A DNA stretch of 64,000 nt from Tepidibacter hydrothermalis. GTDB taxonomy: Bacteria; Bacillota; Clostridia; Peptostreptococcales; Peptostreptococcaceae. This document shows positions 51,518-62,809 of the stretch, piece after piece. The notes under the pieces are model-generated. The model searched no databases. It was given only the letters and a program-made list of their open reading frames with translations, and was not told the origin of the DNA. The stretch covers positions 2,170,001-2,234,000 of the forward strand of contig NZ_CP120733.1 of the NCBI RefSeq assembly GCF_029542625.1, written 5' to 3'. Position 1 is the first letter of the stretch. Each line of letters starts with the position of its first letter. Made by a program: the position numbers and the translations under genes.

Positions 51518-52174
51518 TTACTTGTTGCTAAAATCATTTGACAATCTAACACCTAATTTAAATGCTTTTTGACAATCTATCAGAAATTGTGTTTTTTTAA
51601 TATAAGATTTGTGATTTTCATCAAAATCTGATGCATTATATTTCGAATAATCATCAAATTGATAAGTATCATTACTAATTAAATATTCGGAAGGACCATT
51701 TAGCAATTGTAAATACTTATCATTACTTTTAAATACATTTTCATAGCCTTTTTCTATCATAATTGATTCAGGTACATTCATAGTATAAATAAAAGCTGTA
51801 GATATTTTCCCATTAAAATTTGAGCTATGCCCTCCATCATAAGAAAGATTCATAAATAATAATCGCTCCATAAAAGATTTCATTTCGCCAGTAACATTTC
51901 CTAAATATATAGGTGAACCTAATATTAAAACATCACATTCTATAATTTTATTAAGTACATCGGTCAAACCATCTTTCATTGCACATTTCCCAACACTTTT
52001 ACTATTTACTCTTTTACACGCAAAGCAACTAATACATCCCTTGAAATTTAAATCATACAGATTTATTAATTCTACTTTAGCACCAACAGCCTTTGCTCCT
52101 TCAAGTGCCTTTTTCAATAGTGTACTAGTATTTCCTTTTTTTCTTGGACTTCCATTAATAGCAATTATATTCAT
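51518..52174 (-). CDS. NADPH-dependent FMN reductase-like flavodoxin
   Basis: A flavodoxin-fold quinone or nitro reductase, probably with FMN. The phosphate loop INGSPRKKGNTSTLL starts the protein, then a CISCFACKR cysteine motif (about 48-56) and ILGSPIYLGNVTGEMKSFMER (about 83-103) follow. Length is 218 residues. AGAGGAGAATTAATATT precedes the ATG. It is divergent to an HxlR regulator, the normal arrangement for HxlR-controlled reductases. The pair lies between two MITE-like repeats. Confidence 0.88.
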   Translation of the reverse strand: MNIIAINGSPRKKGNTSTLLKKALEGAKAVGAKVELINLYDLNFKGCISCFACKRVNSKSVGKCAMKDGLTDVLNKIIECDVLILGSPIYLGNVTGEMKSFMERLLFMNLSYDGGHSSNFNGKISTAFIYTMNVPESIMIEKGYENVFKSNDKYLQLLNGPSEYLISNDTYQFDDYSKYNASDFDENHKSYIKKTQFLIDCQKAFKLGVRLSNDFSNK

Positions 52175-52289
52175 AATATTAATTCTCCTCTCAATTATGC
52201 TACATTAATTCGTTGTAGTATAATATTAATCATCAAAGCACAAAACAACAAGTACGCACTTTTTTGTGCCTTAGATTTTTTAGGAGGTT

Positions 52290-52643
52290 TTGAATGTAAG
52301 TGAGAAAAATCTATATGATGGGGATTGTCCTGTATTATACGCCTTAAGTATCATTGGTGGGAAATGGAGATTACCGATTATATGGAAGTTATCAAAAGGA
52401 AGCTTAAGATATAATGAATTAAAAAGGCAAATACATGGAATTACAAATATAATGCTTACCAGATCATTAAAGGGATTAGAAGAAGAGGATGTTATTAAAC
52501 GAATTCAATATTCTGAAATTCCTCCACACGTTGAATATTCATTGACTGAACGTGGGGAAAAACTTATTCCAGCTTTAATCCATATACAAAGTTGGGGAAG
52601 AGAACAATTTGAAATTAAGTTTTGTAAAGAAAAAAATATATAA
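52290..52643 (+). CDS. HxlR-family regulator
   Basis: A winged-helix regulator responding to redox or reactive carbonyl stress: CPVLYALSIIGGKWRLPIIW (with an N-terminal cysteine), LKRQIHGITNIMLTRSLKGL and PPHVEYSLTERGEKLIP. The only in-frame start is TTG at 52290, just two bases from GGAGG, which is tight. It is divergent from the flavodoxin-like gene and probably controls it. Confidence 0.9.
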   Translation: MNVSEKNLYDGDCPVLYALSIIGGKWRLPIIWKLSKGSLRYNELKRQIHGITNIMLTRSLKGLEEEDVIKRIQYSEIPPHVEYSLTERGEKLIPALIHIQSWGREQFEIKFCKEKNI

Positions 52644-52701
52644 TATGGCAACATTCTATTTGTAGCTCTCCCTAAAATTGTTGACAAACACTAAAACTAA
52701 A

Positions 52702-52919
52702 AAAATAAAGGGTGTCAAAATGTTAGCAAATGATTTAAATGTTTTTGTATAAAACTTGTATTACATTGTTTGAATATCCGTTAAGAAAGTTCGTTGTCTG
52801 ACCGTTAGGGAGTTTAGAACTTTTAGGATATTTAATAAGATGTAATTCTTAGTTTTATTAAAAATATTTAACATTTTTGCGTTATTTTGATACCCTTTAT
52901 TTTGGGGTTAAGCACATGA
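52702..52919 (+). repeat. MITE-like element, copy 2 (intact)
   Basis: About 220 bp from AAAATAAAGGGTGTCAAAAT to TGATACCCTTTATTTTGG; the ends are inverted repeats and nothing is coded inside. The right end extends to GGTTAAGCACATGAT, which mirrors the outer left end of copy 1 at 51139. Confidence 0.88.
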
Positions 52920-52924
52920 TTCTT

Positions 52925-54490
52925 TTATTTTCTTCCTCTTTTTCTCTTGATTATTTCTTTAATATCGTTTACCTCTTGCATATTTAAAATATTAGCAACT
53001 ACAAAGAATACTCCAGCTCCAATTAATGTATCAACTGTTACTTGAATTATCTGTATAGTCTTATCATTAACATCAAAATATTTATTAAATACTCCATTTA
53101 ATATAACTATAACCACACCCATAACAACTGATGCAATTGTTGATTTGAAAAATGAGGCAACTATTTCTTTTGAGTTTATTCCGTTCATTTTTTTGCCTAA
53201 AGCTTTAAATAGCATACTCATATTTATAAAACTTGTTATAGAATATGCAAGCGCTAATCCATTTACCTTTAAAGGTGTGTAATAAGCTAGTACTAAACTT
53301 AGTATTATATTTCCAAACATAGCCATAAAGCTTATCTTAACAGGAGTTTTAGTATCATGATTTGCATAAAAACCTCTTGTTAAAAGCTGTACTCCACCTT
53401 GAAAAGCTAGTCCCAATGTATAAAAAACAAGTATTGTAGCAGTTACCATTGCATCATCTTCCCCAAAAGCACCTCTTACAAATAATAATCTTATCAATGG
53501 TACCCCTAAAGTCATAAGACCTACTGCTGATGGTATTGTGACGAAGAATATATTTCTCATACCCATGGCAAAAGTATCTCTAAAATCACTTATTTCTCCT
53601 TTTGCTATTTGAGCAGTTATAGTTGGAAATATAACAGTTGATATACTCATAGCAAAAATACCAAGTGGAAGCTGCATTATTCTATTCGCAAGTCTTAGAG
53701 CTGTTATACTTCCCTTATCAAAAGCCGAAGCTATATTTTGATTTACTACAAGGTTTATTTGAGTAACAGATAAACCAATCATTGCTGGAACTATTAGCTT
53801 AAATATTTTCTTAACACCAGGATGATTTAAATCAAATGTAAATCTATAGTGTTTAGCCTTTTTAGATACAAATATAAATTGATATAGAGCATTTGATATA
53901 GCACCTATAACAACTCCTATGGCCATACCTCTTATCCCAAATCTAGATGTTAAAAATATAGTTCCATATATAATACCAAAATTATACAGTATAGGTCCTA
54001 TTGATGGAGCATTAAATATCTTATAAGAGTTTAAAACCCCAGTTTCAAGACCCGCAAGTGCAGTAAATGTTACAGCAGGAAACATAAATCTCGTAAGTTC
54101 TATAGTAAGATCCAACTGTTCTCCTTTAAAATTATGAGCTACAAGCGGAACTAAATATTGCGCAAATGTAATCCCTAAAATAGATAAAACTATCAAAAGT
54201 AGTACAGTTATATTTATAAAAGTAGAAGCAACCTTCCAAGCTTCCTCTTCATCTCCATTTGATAAATAGCTAGTAAATACAGGTATGAATGCAGAACTTA
54301 AAGCACCCCCTATTAAAAGATAATACATCATATCAGGAATAGTAAATGCTGCAAAGAACGCATCAGTTTCTACTCCTATACCAAATTTATTGGTCATTAT
54401 AATTTCTCGTATAAATCCTAGTAGTCTGCTAAGTATCATTATTAACATTACAAATACTACTGTTTTAGTTGTTTTTTTGTTATTTTTCAT
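52925..54490 (-). CDS. murJ: Lipid II flippase MurJ
   Basis: MurJ moves the peptidoglycan precursor lipid II across the membrane. The MOP/MviN family is plain from SRLLGFIREIIMTNKFGIG and the 14 or so membrane helices in 521 residues. The end is basic (IKRKRGRK). GAGGGAGTACTAT precedes the ATG, and a consensus promoter lies upstream. It ends five bases from the MITE copy 2. Confidence 0.93.
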   Translation of the reverse strand: MKNNKKTTKTVVFVMLIMILSRLLGFIREIIMTNKFGIGVETDAFFAAFTIPDMMYYLLIGGALSSAFIPVFTSYLSNGDEEEAWKVASTFINITVLLLIVLSILGITFAQYLVPLVAHNFKGEQLDLTIELTRFMFPAVTFTALAGLETGVLNSYKIFNAPSIGPILYNFGIIYGTIFLTSRFGIRGMAIGVVIGAISNALYQFIFVSKKAKHYRFTFDLNHPGVKKIFKLIVPAMIGLSVTQINLVVNQNIASAFDKGSITALRLANRIMQLPLGIFAMSISTVIFPTITAQIAKGEISDFRDTFAMGMRNIFFVTIPSAVGLMTLGVPLIRLLFVRGAFGEDDAMVTATILVFYTLGLAFQGGVQLLTRGFYANHDTKTPVKISFMAMFGNIILSLVLAYYTPLKVNGLALAYSITSFINMSMLFKALGKKMNGINSKEIVASFFKSTIASVVMGVVIVILNGVFNKYFDVNDKTIQIIQVTVDTLIGAGVFFVVANILNMQEVNDIKEIIKRKRGRK

Positions 54491-54527
54491 ATAGTACTCC
54501 CTCTCGTTATATGTAAGTTACTATGTA

Positions 54528-54556
54528 ATTATAATTTTATCTTATTAGTGTGTCAA
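54528..54556 (-). promoter_or_regulatory. murJ promoter
   Basis: TTGACA and TATAAT with a 17-base spacer on the minus strand: a perfect sigma-A consensus, about 38 bp ahead of the murJ start. Confidence 0.88.
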
Positions 54557-54582
54557 CTACAGTATTTCTCTAACATAAATTA

Positions 54583-54622
54583 CAAGCCATCAAGCTTTTA
54601 TACGTCTTAGCTTGATGGCTAT
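54583..54622 (-). terminator. Terminator of the chemoreceptor gene
   Basis: AGCCATCAAGC/GCTTGATGGCT stem with a 14-base loop. It separates the chemoreceptor from murJ. Confidence 0.8.
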
Positions 54623-54629
54623 GCTACAC

Positions 54630-56681
54630 TTATATTTTAAATTTATTGATTTGATCATTTAATTTTAAAGATAGTTGTGTAAGTTTCTCTGCATTATTTG
54701 CTACGTCTTCTACTGCTATGGATTGCTGATCTACAGATGCACTTATCTCCTCAGATGAAGCAGCTGTTTCTTCTGATACCGCTGAGATATTTTCTATAGA
54801 GTGCACAATTTCATTTTTATCATAAATCATATTATTAATAAATTCATTTATATCATCTATATTACTTGTAATACTTTCTATTCCATAAGATATTTTTTCA
54901 AATGCACCGTTTACATCTCCTACAGATTTTGTCTGCTTTAAAGATATATCTTTTACTTCGCCCATCAGTTCTACCGTATTACAACTCTCTTGTTGAATGG
55001 CTTGTACAATTTCTTTTATTTTATCCGTTGATTCTTGTGACCCTTCAGCAAGTTTTCTAATTTCATCAGCAACCACAGCAAATCCTTTTCCTGCGTCTCC
55101 TGCCCTCGCTGATTCTATGGATGCATTAAGAGCTAATAAGTTTGTTTGTTCGGCTATAGATCTTATCGTTTTTAATATTTCCCCAATATTATTGGATTTC
55201 ATACTTAATTGATTTATTGCAATTTCTATATTATTAATAGATGTGTTATTTAAATCCGTGTTTTCTTTTAACTCTTTCACTACTTCTACACCTAATTTAT
55301 TTATTTGGCTTACTTCATTTGCCCTTTGGTACATATCACCACTGTTGTTTGCCAATTGTGTAAACTTATTATCTAAATTGGAGGAAATTTTTGCTCCTTC
55401 TGCTGCATTTTCTGCCTGTTTAGTTGCTCCCATTGCTATTTCTTCAATTGCTCTTGCTATTTCTTCTGCTGAAGCACTTGTTTCCTCAGATGTTGCTGCT
55501 AAATTAGTTGCAGCTTCTGATACCTCTTCACTTACTTCTTTTGAATCTAACAATAAAATTTTAATATTTTGTACCATTGTATTAAAATTATTTGATAGTT
55601 GTCCAATTTCATCCTTTAATTTAATATCTGATTTTACAGTAAAATCTCCCTGTGCTATAGATTGTGTAGTTTCTTTCAATATAGAAATATTTTTAGTTAA
55701 ACGATTTGCATACATTACGATACCGCTAATTACAATAAACAGACTTGTTATTATAGTAATAATTATATTTTTTACTAAAGTTTTTAGAGGTGCATATAGT
55801 TCTTTTTGTGGAATAGTCAATGCAACAGTCCATTTTGTTTGTGGAATTCTTGCATAATATATCTCATTATCACCATTTTTATCTTTATAAATACCATTTC
55901 CTTTTTCACTTTGTATTATTTTTTCCCCAATATTAGCAAGACTTTTATTAGAATCATTTATAACCTTGACTTTCATAACCTTCTGCTTATCTTGGTCTGC
56001 AATATAAGTTCCATCTTCATCTATTAAAAATGCTTTTCCTTGTAGTCCTACCTTTGTATCCTGAATCATTTTTTGAATACTACTTAAATCTGTATCTGCT
56101 GTGACAGCTCCTATAAACTCACTATTTTTATTATAGATAGGTGCTGAAGTTGTAATCATAGTAATGTCTGTTGTTTCATCGTAATAAGGAGTTGACCAAA
56201 TCGAAGTGTCCTTTATGTTTTTTACACCTTCATACCATCCACATTGAAAATAATCATATTCTTCATTACTGTAATCCATTGTAATGCTAATTTTATCATT
56301 CTCCTTATATGCATATGGTCCAAAATATTTTTCATTTTCATTTAGCATATATGGCTCTAACCATATACCAGAACCAAATGTTTCTTCATTTGTAGAAATA
56401 ACTTTTTCAACCATAGATAAATAAGTCTCTTCTTTTCCTGTTTCAATAGAAGCTTCTACAGACTTTGCTAGTCCTAATACTAATTGATTGTGATTAGATA
56501 ATCTCTTTTCAATGTTTTCTATCACATAATCTAACTGATAATTCATCTTTTTACTTATTTCATCATTTATAATAGCTTTCGAATAAAAATATCCTAATAT
56601 TCCCAATGTAAGCATTGCTACAATAACTAAGGGAAGAATAATACTTAGCATTGTACTTTTTATAGTTTTAAATTGCATCAT
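54630..56681 (-). CDS. Methyl-accepting chemotaxis protein with dCache sensor
   Basis: A membrane chemoreceptor. Two membrane helices (about 9-31 and 305-328) enclose an extracellular sensor of about 270 residues with a dCache-type pattern ([41 protein letters not shown]). A HAMP domain and a long signalling domain follow, with the tip [18 protein letters not shown]. It indicates motility or at least a chemotaxis pathway. The ligand is unknown; dCache domains often bind amino acids. Confidence 0.93.
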   Translation of the reverse strand: MMQFKTIKSTMLSIILPLVIVAMLTLGILGYFYSKAIINDEISKKMNYQLDYVIENIEKRLSNHNQLVLGLAKSVEASIETGKEETYLSMVEKVISTNEETFGSGIWLEPYMLNENEKYFGPYAYKENDKISITMDYSNEEYDYFQCGWYEGVKNIKDTSIWSTPYYDETTDITMITTSAPIYNKNSEFIGAVTADTDLSSIQKMIQDTKVGLQGKAFLIDEDGTYIADQDKQKVMKVKVINDSNKSLANIGEKIIQSEKGNGIYKDKNGDNEIYYARIPQTKWTVALTIPQKELYAPLKTLVKNIIITIITSLFIVISGIVMYANRLTKNISILKETTQSIAQGDFTVKSDIKLKDEIGQLSNNFNTMVQNIKILLLDSKEVSEEVSEAATNLAATSEETSASAEEIARAIEEIAMGATKQAENAAEGAKISSNLDNKFTQLANNSGDMYQRANEVSQINKLGVEVVKELKENTDLNNTSINNIEIAINQLSMKSNNIGEILKTIRSIAEQTNLLALNASIESARAGDAGKGFAVVADEIRKLAEGSQESTDKIKEIVQAIQQESCNTVELMGEVKDISLKQTKSVGDVNGAFEKISYGIESITSNIDDINEFINNMIYDKNEIVHSIENISAVSEETAASSEEISASVDQQSIAVEDVANNAEKLTQLSLKLNDQINKFKI

Positions 56682-56710
56682 CGGTCTATCCCCCCTGTAT
56701 AATATACTTT

Positions 56711-56742
56711 AACTTAGCATTAAAATTTTTTAATGCTAAGTT
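56711..56742. terminator. Perfect inverted repeat before the chemoreceptor gene
   Basis: AACTTAGCATTAAAA and its exact complement with a two-base loop. It lies between the ygiQ stop (56792) and the chemoreceptor start (56681). It may end ygiQ transcription, although no strong T-run follows. Confidence 0.6.
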
Positions 56743-56791
56743 GAGTTTTATAACCTACTTTATCAAACTATATATTTTCTAAACTCCAATA

Positions 56792-58846
56792 CTATCTTTT
56801 TCTTTTTTTCCCGTTAGATTTATTTTTTCTATTATCCGTTTTTCTATTGTTTTTATTTTCGAATTTTCCATTACTCTTTTTATTAGATCTTCCACTAAAT
56901 TTATCATCTGATCTATCATTAAACTTGTCTTTAGATTTATCATTGAATTTACCTTTTGACTTATTGTTTGACTTTTTATTATTTCTATTATTAGTTTTTC
57001 CACTAGATTTATTATTGAATTTACTATAATCTTCTTTTTTTCTAGCTCCCCTTGGTTTTATTAAACACTTAGGTCCAAAACCTATAAGATCTTCTCTTCC
57101 AGATTTCATCAAAGCTTCGTAAACAAGATCATAATTTCTAGGATTTCTATATTGAAGCAAAGCTCTTTGCATAGCTTTCTCACTCTTAGTCTTTGGTATA
57201 TATACCTCTTTCATAGTCAAAGGATCAAGTCCTGTATAAAACATTGTAGTAGACAACGTTCCAGGAGTTGGATAAAAATCTTGAACCTGCTCTGGTTGAT
57301 ATCTAATATCTCTTAAATACTCAGCAAGTTCTATAGCAGTATCAAGTGTACTCCCTGGATGACTTGACATTAAATAAGGTATTATAAACTGTTTCTTTCC
57401 TAATTGATCATTTATCTTATAGAATTTCTCTCTGAATTTATCATAAGTCTTCCCTGCTGGTTTCCCCATGTACTTAAGAACCTTAGGAGATATATGTTCA
57501 GGAGCTACTTTTAACTGTCCACTAACATGATGTTCTACAAGTTCTCTGAAAAATTTATCACTTTTATCAGCCATTATATAATCATATCTAAGTCCTGATC
57601 TTACAAATACTTTTTTAATATTAGGTAACTTTCTAAGCTTTCTAAGAACTCCTAAATATTCACTATGATCCACATCCATATTCTTACAAGGACTTGGAGA
57701 TAAACACTGTTTATTCTTACAAGATCCTGATTTCAATTGTTTTGAACAAGCAGGCTTTCTAAAGTTTGCAGTAGGGCCTCCAACATCATGGATATATCCT
57801 TTAAAATCTGGATACTTAGTTATTTCCTTAGCTTCTTTTATTATAGATTCTTCACTTCTACTTTGAACTATTCTTCCTTGATGGAATGTTATAGCACAAA
57901 AAGAACAACTTCCAAAACATCCTCTAGAACTTACTATACTGAATTTTACCTCTTCAATAGCTGCTATTCCACCTTGTTTTTCATATATAGGATGGTAGTT
58001 TTTCTGATACGGTAAATTATATACCTTATCTAGCTCTTCCCTTGATAATGGCATTTGAGGTTTATTTTGGACAAGGTACTTATTAGCATGCTTTTGCACA
58101 ACCATCGTTCCTCTTACAGGATCTTGAGCATCATACTGAATCTTAAATGCTTTTGCATATTCGACCTTATCTTTAAATACATCCTTAAAAGATGGCGCCT
58201 CCACATAATCCTCATATAACTCTTCTTTTTCATCTACTATATAACAAGTTCCTTCTATATGTCTTATATACTTTATATCAAACCCATCATTTAAACTATT
58301 TGCAATCTCAACAACAGGTCTCTCTCCCATACCGTATATAAGCATATCTGCTCCACTGTCTACAAGCATTGATTTTCTAACTTTATTTTCCCAGTAATCA
58401 TAATGAGCAAATCTTCTAAGACTTGCCTCTACTCCACCTATAATTATAGGTATATTTTTATATACCTCTCTTATCTTATTACAATAAACAATAGTGGCTC
58501 TATCAGGTCTATGACCCATCTTTCCACCAGGAGAATAAAGATCTTTTTCTCTTGTTCTTTTACTAACTGTATAGTGATTTACCATAGAATCCATATTACC
58601 AGAATTAACCAAGAATCCAAGACGTGGTTTCCCTAGTTTTTTAAAATCATCCGTACTTTTCCAATCAGGTTGAGCTATTATTCCAACCTTATATCCTGCA
58701 TCTTCTAATACCCTAGATATTATAGCTGTACCAAAACTATGGTGATCAACATATGCATCACCAGTTACTATTATAAAGTCTAATTCTTCCCAACCTCTAT
58801 CTATCATATCCTCTTTACTAATAGGTAAAAATTTATTTTGTGTCAT
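56792..58846 (-). CDS. YgiQ-family radical SAM protein
   Basis: The radical SAM motif [10 protein letters not shown] (about residues 305-314) binds the [4Fe-4S] cluster; the N-terminal part resembles a cobalamin-binding-like fold ([20 protein letters not shown]). The family (UPF0313) is broadly conserved but its reaction is not established. The last 70 residues are a lysine/asparagine/serine repeat tail ([20 protein letters not shown]). The ATG at 58846 after AGGTGATTGAT is the best start. It follows the TPR gene closely. Confidence 0.88.
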   Translation of the reverse strand: MTQNKFLPISKEDMIDRGWEELDFIIVTGDAYVDHHSFGTAIISRVLEDAGYKVGIIAQPDWKSTDDFKKLGKPRLGFLVNSGNMDSMVNHYTVSKRTREKDLYSPGGKMGHRPDRATIVYCNKIREVYKNIPIIIGGVEASLRRFAHYDYWENKVRKSMLVDSGADMLIYGMGERPVVEIANSLNDGFDIKYIRHIEGTCYIVDEKEELYEDYVEAPSFKDVFKDKVEYAKAFKIQYDAQDPVRGTMVVQKHANKYLVQNKPQMPLSREELDKVYNLPYQKNYHPIYEKQGGIAAIEEVKFSIVSSRGCFGSCSFCAITFHQGRIVQSRSEESIIKEAKEITKYPDFKGYIHDVGGPTANFRKPACSKQLKSGSCKNKQCLSPSPCKNMDVDHSEYLGVLRKLRKLPNIKKVFVRSGLRYDYIMADKSDKFFRELVEHHVSGQLKVAPEHISPKVLKYMGKPAGKTYDKFREKFYKINDQLGKKQFIIPYLMSSHPGSTLDTAIELAEYLRDIRYQPEQVQDFYPTPGTLSTTMFYTGLDPLTMKEVYIPKTKSEKAMQRALLQYRNPRNYDLVYEALMKSGREDLIGFGPKCLIKPRGARKKEDYSKFNNKSSGKTNNRNNKKSNNKSKGKFNDKSKDKFNDRSDDKFSGRSNKKSNGKFENKNNRKTDNRKNKSNGKKRKR

Positions 58847-58865
58847 ATCAATCACCTGCCTGTTT

Positions 58866-59780
58866 TTATTCAAACATTACTTTATATGCTTTTAGTTCTC
58901 TAATAGGAGCCAATTCTTCATCTTCTTTTGCATATTCAAGAAGTTTTTCACTAAGCTCTACTGCCTTTATTAAATCTTTAAGAGCCAATTCATCCATTCC
59001 AAGTTTAACATAAAAGCACGCTCTATTATAATATAAAACTGATGTCTCAGGGCTATTTTTTATTCCCTCACTTATAATTTCCTTGGCTTTCTTATATTTT
59101 TTTTGTCCTTTGTATATGATACTTAAGTTCAAATATGAGTAAGGGTTCTCTTTATCCCTTTTTATACACATTTCATAATATTTTATAGATTCATTTTCTC
59201 TTCCTAACTTTTTAAGTATAACTCCCATATTGAAAAGCGCCGTGAAATGATTAGAAATAATTCCCAAAGCTTCTTTAGTCATTTCATAAGCTAATTCATT
59301 TTCATTCATTTCTTCATATAACGAGCCTAAATTCGTGTATGCCCAAAAATCATCTGGATTAAGTTCTATAGCTTTTTTATAATTTTCCATGGCATATTCG
59401 CTCTCTTCTATCTCATCATAAGCACTAGCTAAGAAAAAGTAAGCTCTATCGTATTTGTCATCAATTTCAACAGCTTTTTTATAATAATCAATAGACGTTA
59501 TATAGTCCTCTTTATTATCATATAAAACACCAAGTCCAAAATAAGCTCTAGCTTCATTTTTATCTATTCTCAACACTTCTTCATATTTTTGTTTTGCAAA
59601 ATCATAGTTTTCCATATCATCGTATGCAAGAGCCATGTCTAAAAGTAGATCTATATCTTCACTTCCGCCTTCTAAATCATAAGCTTTGTTGTAAAAATTT
59701 ATAGCCTTAATAAAGTTTCCATCTTCACAGAATTTATTGGCTATATTTTTATAATTATTTATCATATAAGTATTTTTCAT
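58866..59780 (-). CDS. Tetratricopeptide-repeat protein, 304 aa
   Basis: Seven or eight TPR units cover almost the whole protein (for example [40 protein letters not shown] and [20 protein letters not shown]-like patterns). TPRs form a scaffold for protein contacts. There is no signal peptide or membrane helix. AGAGGTACAAAAT precedes the ATG. Its gene ends 19 bp before ygiQ, suggesting joint transcription. Partner unknown. Confidence 0.88.
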   Translation of the reverse strand: MKNTYMINNYKNIANKFCEDGNFIKAINFYNKAYDLEGGSEDIDLLLDMALAYDDMENYDFAKQKYEEVLRIDKNEARAYFGLGVLYDNKEDYITSIDYYKKAVEIDDKYDRAYFFLASAYDEIEESEYAMENYKKAIELNPDDFWAYTNLGSLYEEMNENELAYEMTKEALGIISNHFTALFNMGVILKKLGRENESIKYYEMCIKRDKENPYSYLNLSIIYKGQKKYKKAKEIISEGIKNSPETSVLYYNRACFYVKLGMDELALKDLIKAVELSEKLLEYAKEDEELAPIRELKAYKVMFE

Positions 59781-59857
59781 ATTTTGTACCTCTCTAATGT
59801 ATTCTATTACCCATTAATTATATCAATAGTTAGATATTTTACAACATTTTTAGAGTT

Positions 59858-60991
59858 TTAATCTAATTTTTTCTTAAATTTAATGGAAGATATACATAAT
59901 AATAAAGTTCCAAATATGAATAAAATAACTACATCCTTTATTAAATAGCTAAATCCTACACCCTTTAATATAATACCTCTTAATATATTGAGAAAGTATG
60001 TAAGAGGTATAAAGTAGCCTGAAAGCTGAATTATAATTGGCATAGATTCTCTTGGAAACATAAATCCTGATAAGAGTACACTAGGTAGAATAAATAATAT
60101 AGTAAGTTGCATTGCATGAGCTTGATTATTAGCTATAGTTGATATCAGCATTCCTATAGCAAGGGAACATATAACAAAGCCAAATCCTAATAATATAAGC
60201 AATGACATATTCCCTTTAATAGGTACATCAAACCATAAAGTTCCAAAGAACAATGATATTATAAAATCTATACTTCCTATTAGAACATACGGTATCATCT
60301 TACCTATTATAAGTTCTGATGATTTTATAGGTGTTACTATTAATAATTCTAAAGTCCCTTTTTCCCTTTCCCTTACAAGAGAAAAAGCCGTAAGCATCAC
60401 AGTTATATTTTGCATAATAAGTCCAATGAGTCCAGGAATTATAAATTTTGAACTTTCAAGATTTGGATTATACCAAACTCTGGTTCTCATATCTATTCCA
60501 GGTGTTCTTACATAGTTTTTCCCTGTTTTTTTAATAAAATCCTCAGAAATATCCATAGAATACATATTAGTAGTAAGCACCCCACTTTGAAGTGCAGTTC
60601 TAGCTATGGTTGGATCTGTTCCATCTATAATTAGTTCAACTTGTGCTTTTTCATTTCTTTTCAGATGCTTTGAAAATCCAGAAGGTATTACAATAGCAGA
60701 TTTAACCGTTCCCTCATCTATTAGTTTTTGAATATTTTGCATATTTTCTTCATATATATTTGGATTAAAATAGTTTGAGTTTTTTAAAGAATTTATATAT
60801 TCCCTACTCTCTAAAGTCTTATCATTATCAAACACAGCCATACTTATATTATCTACATCAGTATTTACTGCATATCCAAATATAAATATAAATGCTATAG
60901 GCATTAATAAAGCTATAACAAGACTTGCCTTATCCCTTTTTATATGGATAAATTCTTTTTTCATTATAGTAAGAAGTCTTTTTAAGTTCAT
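59858..60991 (-). CDS. ABC-2 type exporter permease
   Basis: A membrane permease of the YhhJ/DrrB kind: one N-terminal helix (about 20-42), a large extracellular domain (about 45-190) and five C-terminal helices ending with the family segment PLTYFLNILRGIILKGVG. The ATG at 60991 with AAGGTG is preferred (377 residues). It overlaps the ATPase end and forms an exporter with it and the HlyD-like lipoprotein, regulated by TetR. Confidence 0.9.
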   Translation of the reverse strand: MNLKRLLTIMKKEFIHIKRDKASLVIALLMPIAFIFIFGYAVNTDVDNISMAVFDNDKTLESREYINSLKNSNYFNPNIYEENMQNIQKLIDEGTVKSAIVIPSGFSKHLKRNEKAQVELIIDGTDPTIARTALQSGVLTTNMYSMDISEDFIKKTGKNYVRTPGIDMRTRVWYNPNLESSKFIIPGLIGLIMQNITVMLTAFSLVREREKGTLELLIVTPIKSSELIIGKMIPYVLIGSIDFIISLFFGTLWFDVPIKGNMSLLILLGFGFVICSLAIGMLISTIANNQAHAMQLTILFILPSVLLSGFMFPRESMPIIIQLSGYFIPLTYFLNILRGIILKGVGFSYLIKDVVILFIFGTLLLCISSIKFKKKLD

Positions 60992-60992
60992 A

Positions 60993-61787
60993 CTATTCAC
61001 CTTCTCTTTTTTGTATGAATTTCATCTCTTCAAATGACGAACGTATTTTTTCTCCAGTTCGTTCTTCAACATAACTTATGAATACCGATTCTAAATTACT
61101 GCAATTTCTCTCTTTTATCAATTCTACTGGTGTACCCTTTGCTATTACTTTCCCAGAGAACATAAACGCTATCTCATCACAGCTTTGTGCCTCATCCATA
61201 TAATGAGTTGTAACTATAATTGTTATACCTTGATTAGAAAGTTTATGAATAAGTTCCCAAAATATCCTTCTAGATACAGGATCTACTGCAGAAGTCGGTT
61301 CATCTAGTATTAAAAGTTCTGGTTTGTGTATTAGAGAACATCCTAGTGCTAACCTTTGCTTCCACCCCCCTGATAAATTCTTTGTGATAACTTTTTCTTT
61401 TCCTTTAAGTCCTGCCATTTTTATTAATTCATCAATTCTTTTGTTTTTAACACTACTAGATATTGTATAAATACTTGCATAAAAGTCTAAGTTCTCATAC
61501 ACTGTCAAATCCTCATACAAACTAAATTTTTGTGACATATATCCTATATGTTGCTTTATTTTTTCCGATTCATTCACAACATCAAGCCCCAGTACACTTC
61601 CACTTCCATCTGATGGAGTTATTACACCACATAACATCCTTATGGTTGTTGACTTTCCACATCCATTAGGACCTAAGAGACCATATATTTTTCCTTTTTC
61701 TATTTGAAGACTTATATCATCTACAGCCTTAAAGTCATTAAATAATTTTGAAAGGTTTTTAACATCAATAACTAAATTATTTTCCAT
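60993..61787 (-). CDS. ABC transporter ATP-binding protein
   Basis: The exporter ATPase has Walker A GPNGCGKST (about 37-45), Q-loop YMSQKFSLYEDLT, signature LSGGWKQRLALG and Walker B LLILDEPTSAVD, with the H-loop in VTTHYMDEAQSCDE. Length of 264 residues is normal. Its ATG lies inside the end of the HlyD-like gene. It drives the permease encoded next. The cargo is unknown, perhaps a drug or envelope component. Confidence 0.95.
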   Translation of the reverse strand: MENNLVIDVKNLSKLFNDFKAVDDISLQIEKGKIYGLLGPNGCGKSTTIRMLCGVITPSDGSGSVLGLDVVNESEKIKQHIGYMSQKFSLYEDLTVYENLDFYASIYTISSSVKNKRIDELIKMAGLKGKEKVITKNLSGGWKQRLALGCSLIHKPELLILDEPTSAVDPVSRRIFWELIHKLSNQGITIIVTTHYMDEAQSCDEIAFMFSGKVIAKGTPVELIKERNCSNLESVFISYVEERTGEKIRSSFEEMKFIQKREGE

Positions 61788-62790
61788 TTAAATCACCTTC
61801 TAAATCTATATCTACTAGCATACCTGGTTTTAATAAATTTGACTGATCATCTATTTTAACCTTAACCTCAAATACCATCTCTTCTTTGCTTTCCTTTGAC
61901 TCAACATTTTTTGGAGTAAATTCTGCTTTAGATGATATATACACGATTTTACCCGTCAGCTTTTTATCCTTCAAATAATCTGCTTTTATATTTACCTCTT
62001 GATTCAAACTCACTTTATTTAGTTGTTTTTGAGGAATATATATTTTAACCCATCTATCTGTTAAATTAATTATATTAGCTACATTAGCTCCATTTAACAC
62101 AAGTTCTCCTTCATCGTAATTAATATTTTGAATAACACCGTCAATAGGAGAGTATATAGTAGCCTTTGACAACTGATAATTTAATAAATCAACATTTGCC
62201 TTCATATAGTCTACTTGAGCTTTTGCCTTTTTAATTTTTTCACTCGTAGAACCACTTAACACAAGATCAACGCTTGATTTTGCTGATTCATACTGTTTTT
62301 GTACATTTTGAAAATTAGAATAAGCTTTATCCATAGAAGTTTTAGCTCCATCTAATTCTTTTTTACTAACAGCATCTTGCTCATAAAGACTTTTTAAATC
62401 ATTATAATTATCACGTACATATTCATACTCACTTTTAGCTCCACTTAAAAGAGCATCTATACTTTCTAAATTAGCTTGAGCTTTTTTTATTTCCTCATTT
62501 CTTGAACCGTTTGATACATCTTCAAAATCTGCCTTAGAAGCATTAAGTTGGGCATTTGCCTGATTTAATTTAATCAAAAGAGAAGCATCATCAATTTGAA
62601 GTATTTTATCTCCTTTTTTTACACTACTCCCCTCATCTACAAAAACATTTTTAACAGTTGATGATACTTCGCTATTAAGATCAACCTCCGTCGCTTCTAA
62701 TGTTCCCGTATAAACCAAACTTGTATCCTTAGAACACCCAGTTATACTGAATAATATTAATAATATACTCAAAACTTTTAACCTTCTCAA
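61777..62790 (-). CDS. HlyD/membrane-fusion-type lipoprotein
   Basis: The adaptor of the exporter. A lipobox ITGC (cysteine near 19) anchors it outside. A lipoyl-like half motif (DLNSEVSSTVKNVFVDEGSS) begins it, a long coiled coil (about 75-190) follows, and the second half motif IYSPIDGVIQNINYDEGELV plus a beta-barrel completes it. The TTG at 62790 (after GGGGGGATTAAA) is the best start, giving 338 residues. Lipoprotein fusion proteins of this type are usual for Gram-positive ABC exporters. Confidence 0.92.
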   Translation of the reverse strand: MRRLKVLSILLILFSITGCSKDTSLVYTGTLEATEVDLNSEVSSTVKNVFVDEGSSVKKGDKILQIDDASLLIKLNQANAQLNASKADFEDVSNGSRNEEIKKAQANLESIDALLSGAKSEYEYVRDNYNDLKSLYEQDAVSKKELDGAKTSMDKAYSNFQNVQKQYESAKSSVDLVLSGSTSEKIKKAKAQVDYMKANVDLLNYQLSKATIYSPIDGVIQNINYDEGELVLNGANVANIINLTDRWVKIYIPQKQLNKVSLNQEVNIKADYLKDKKLTGKIVYISSKAEFTPKNVESKESKEEMVFEVKVKIDDQSNLLKPGMLVDIDLEGDLNGK

Positions 62791-62809
62791 TTTAATCCCC
62801 CCTAATATT

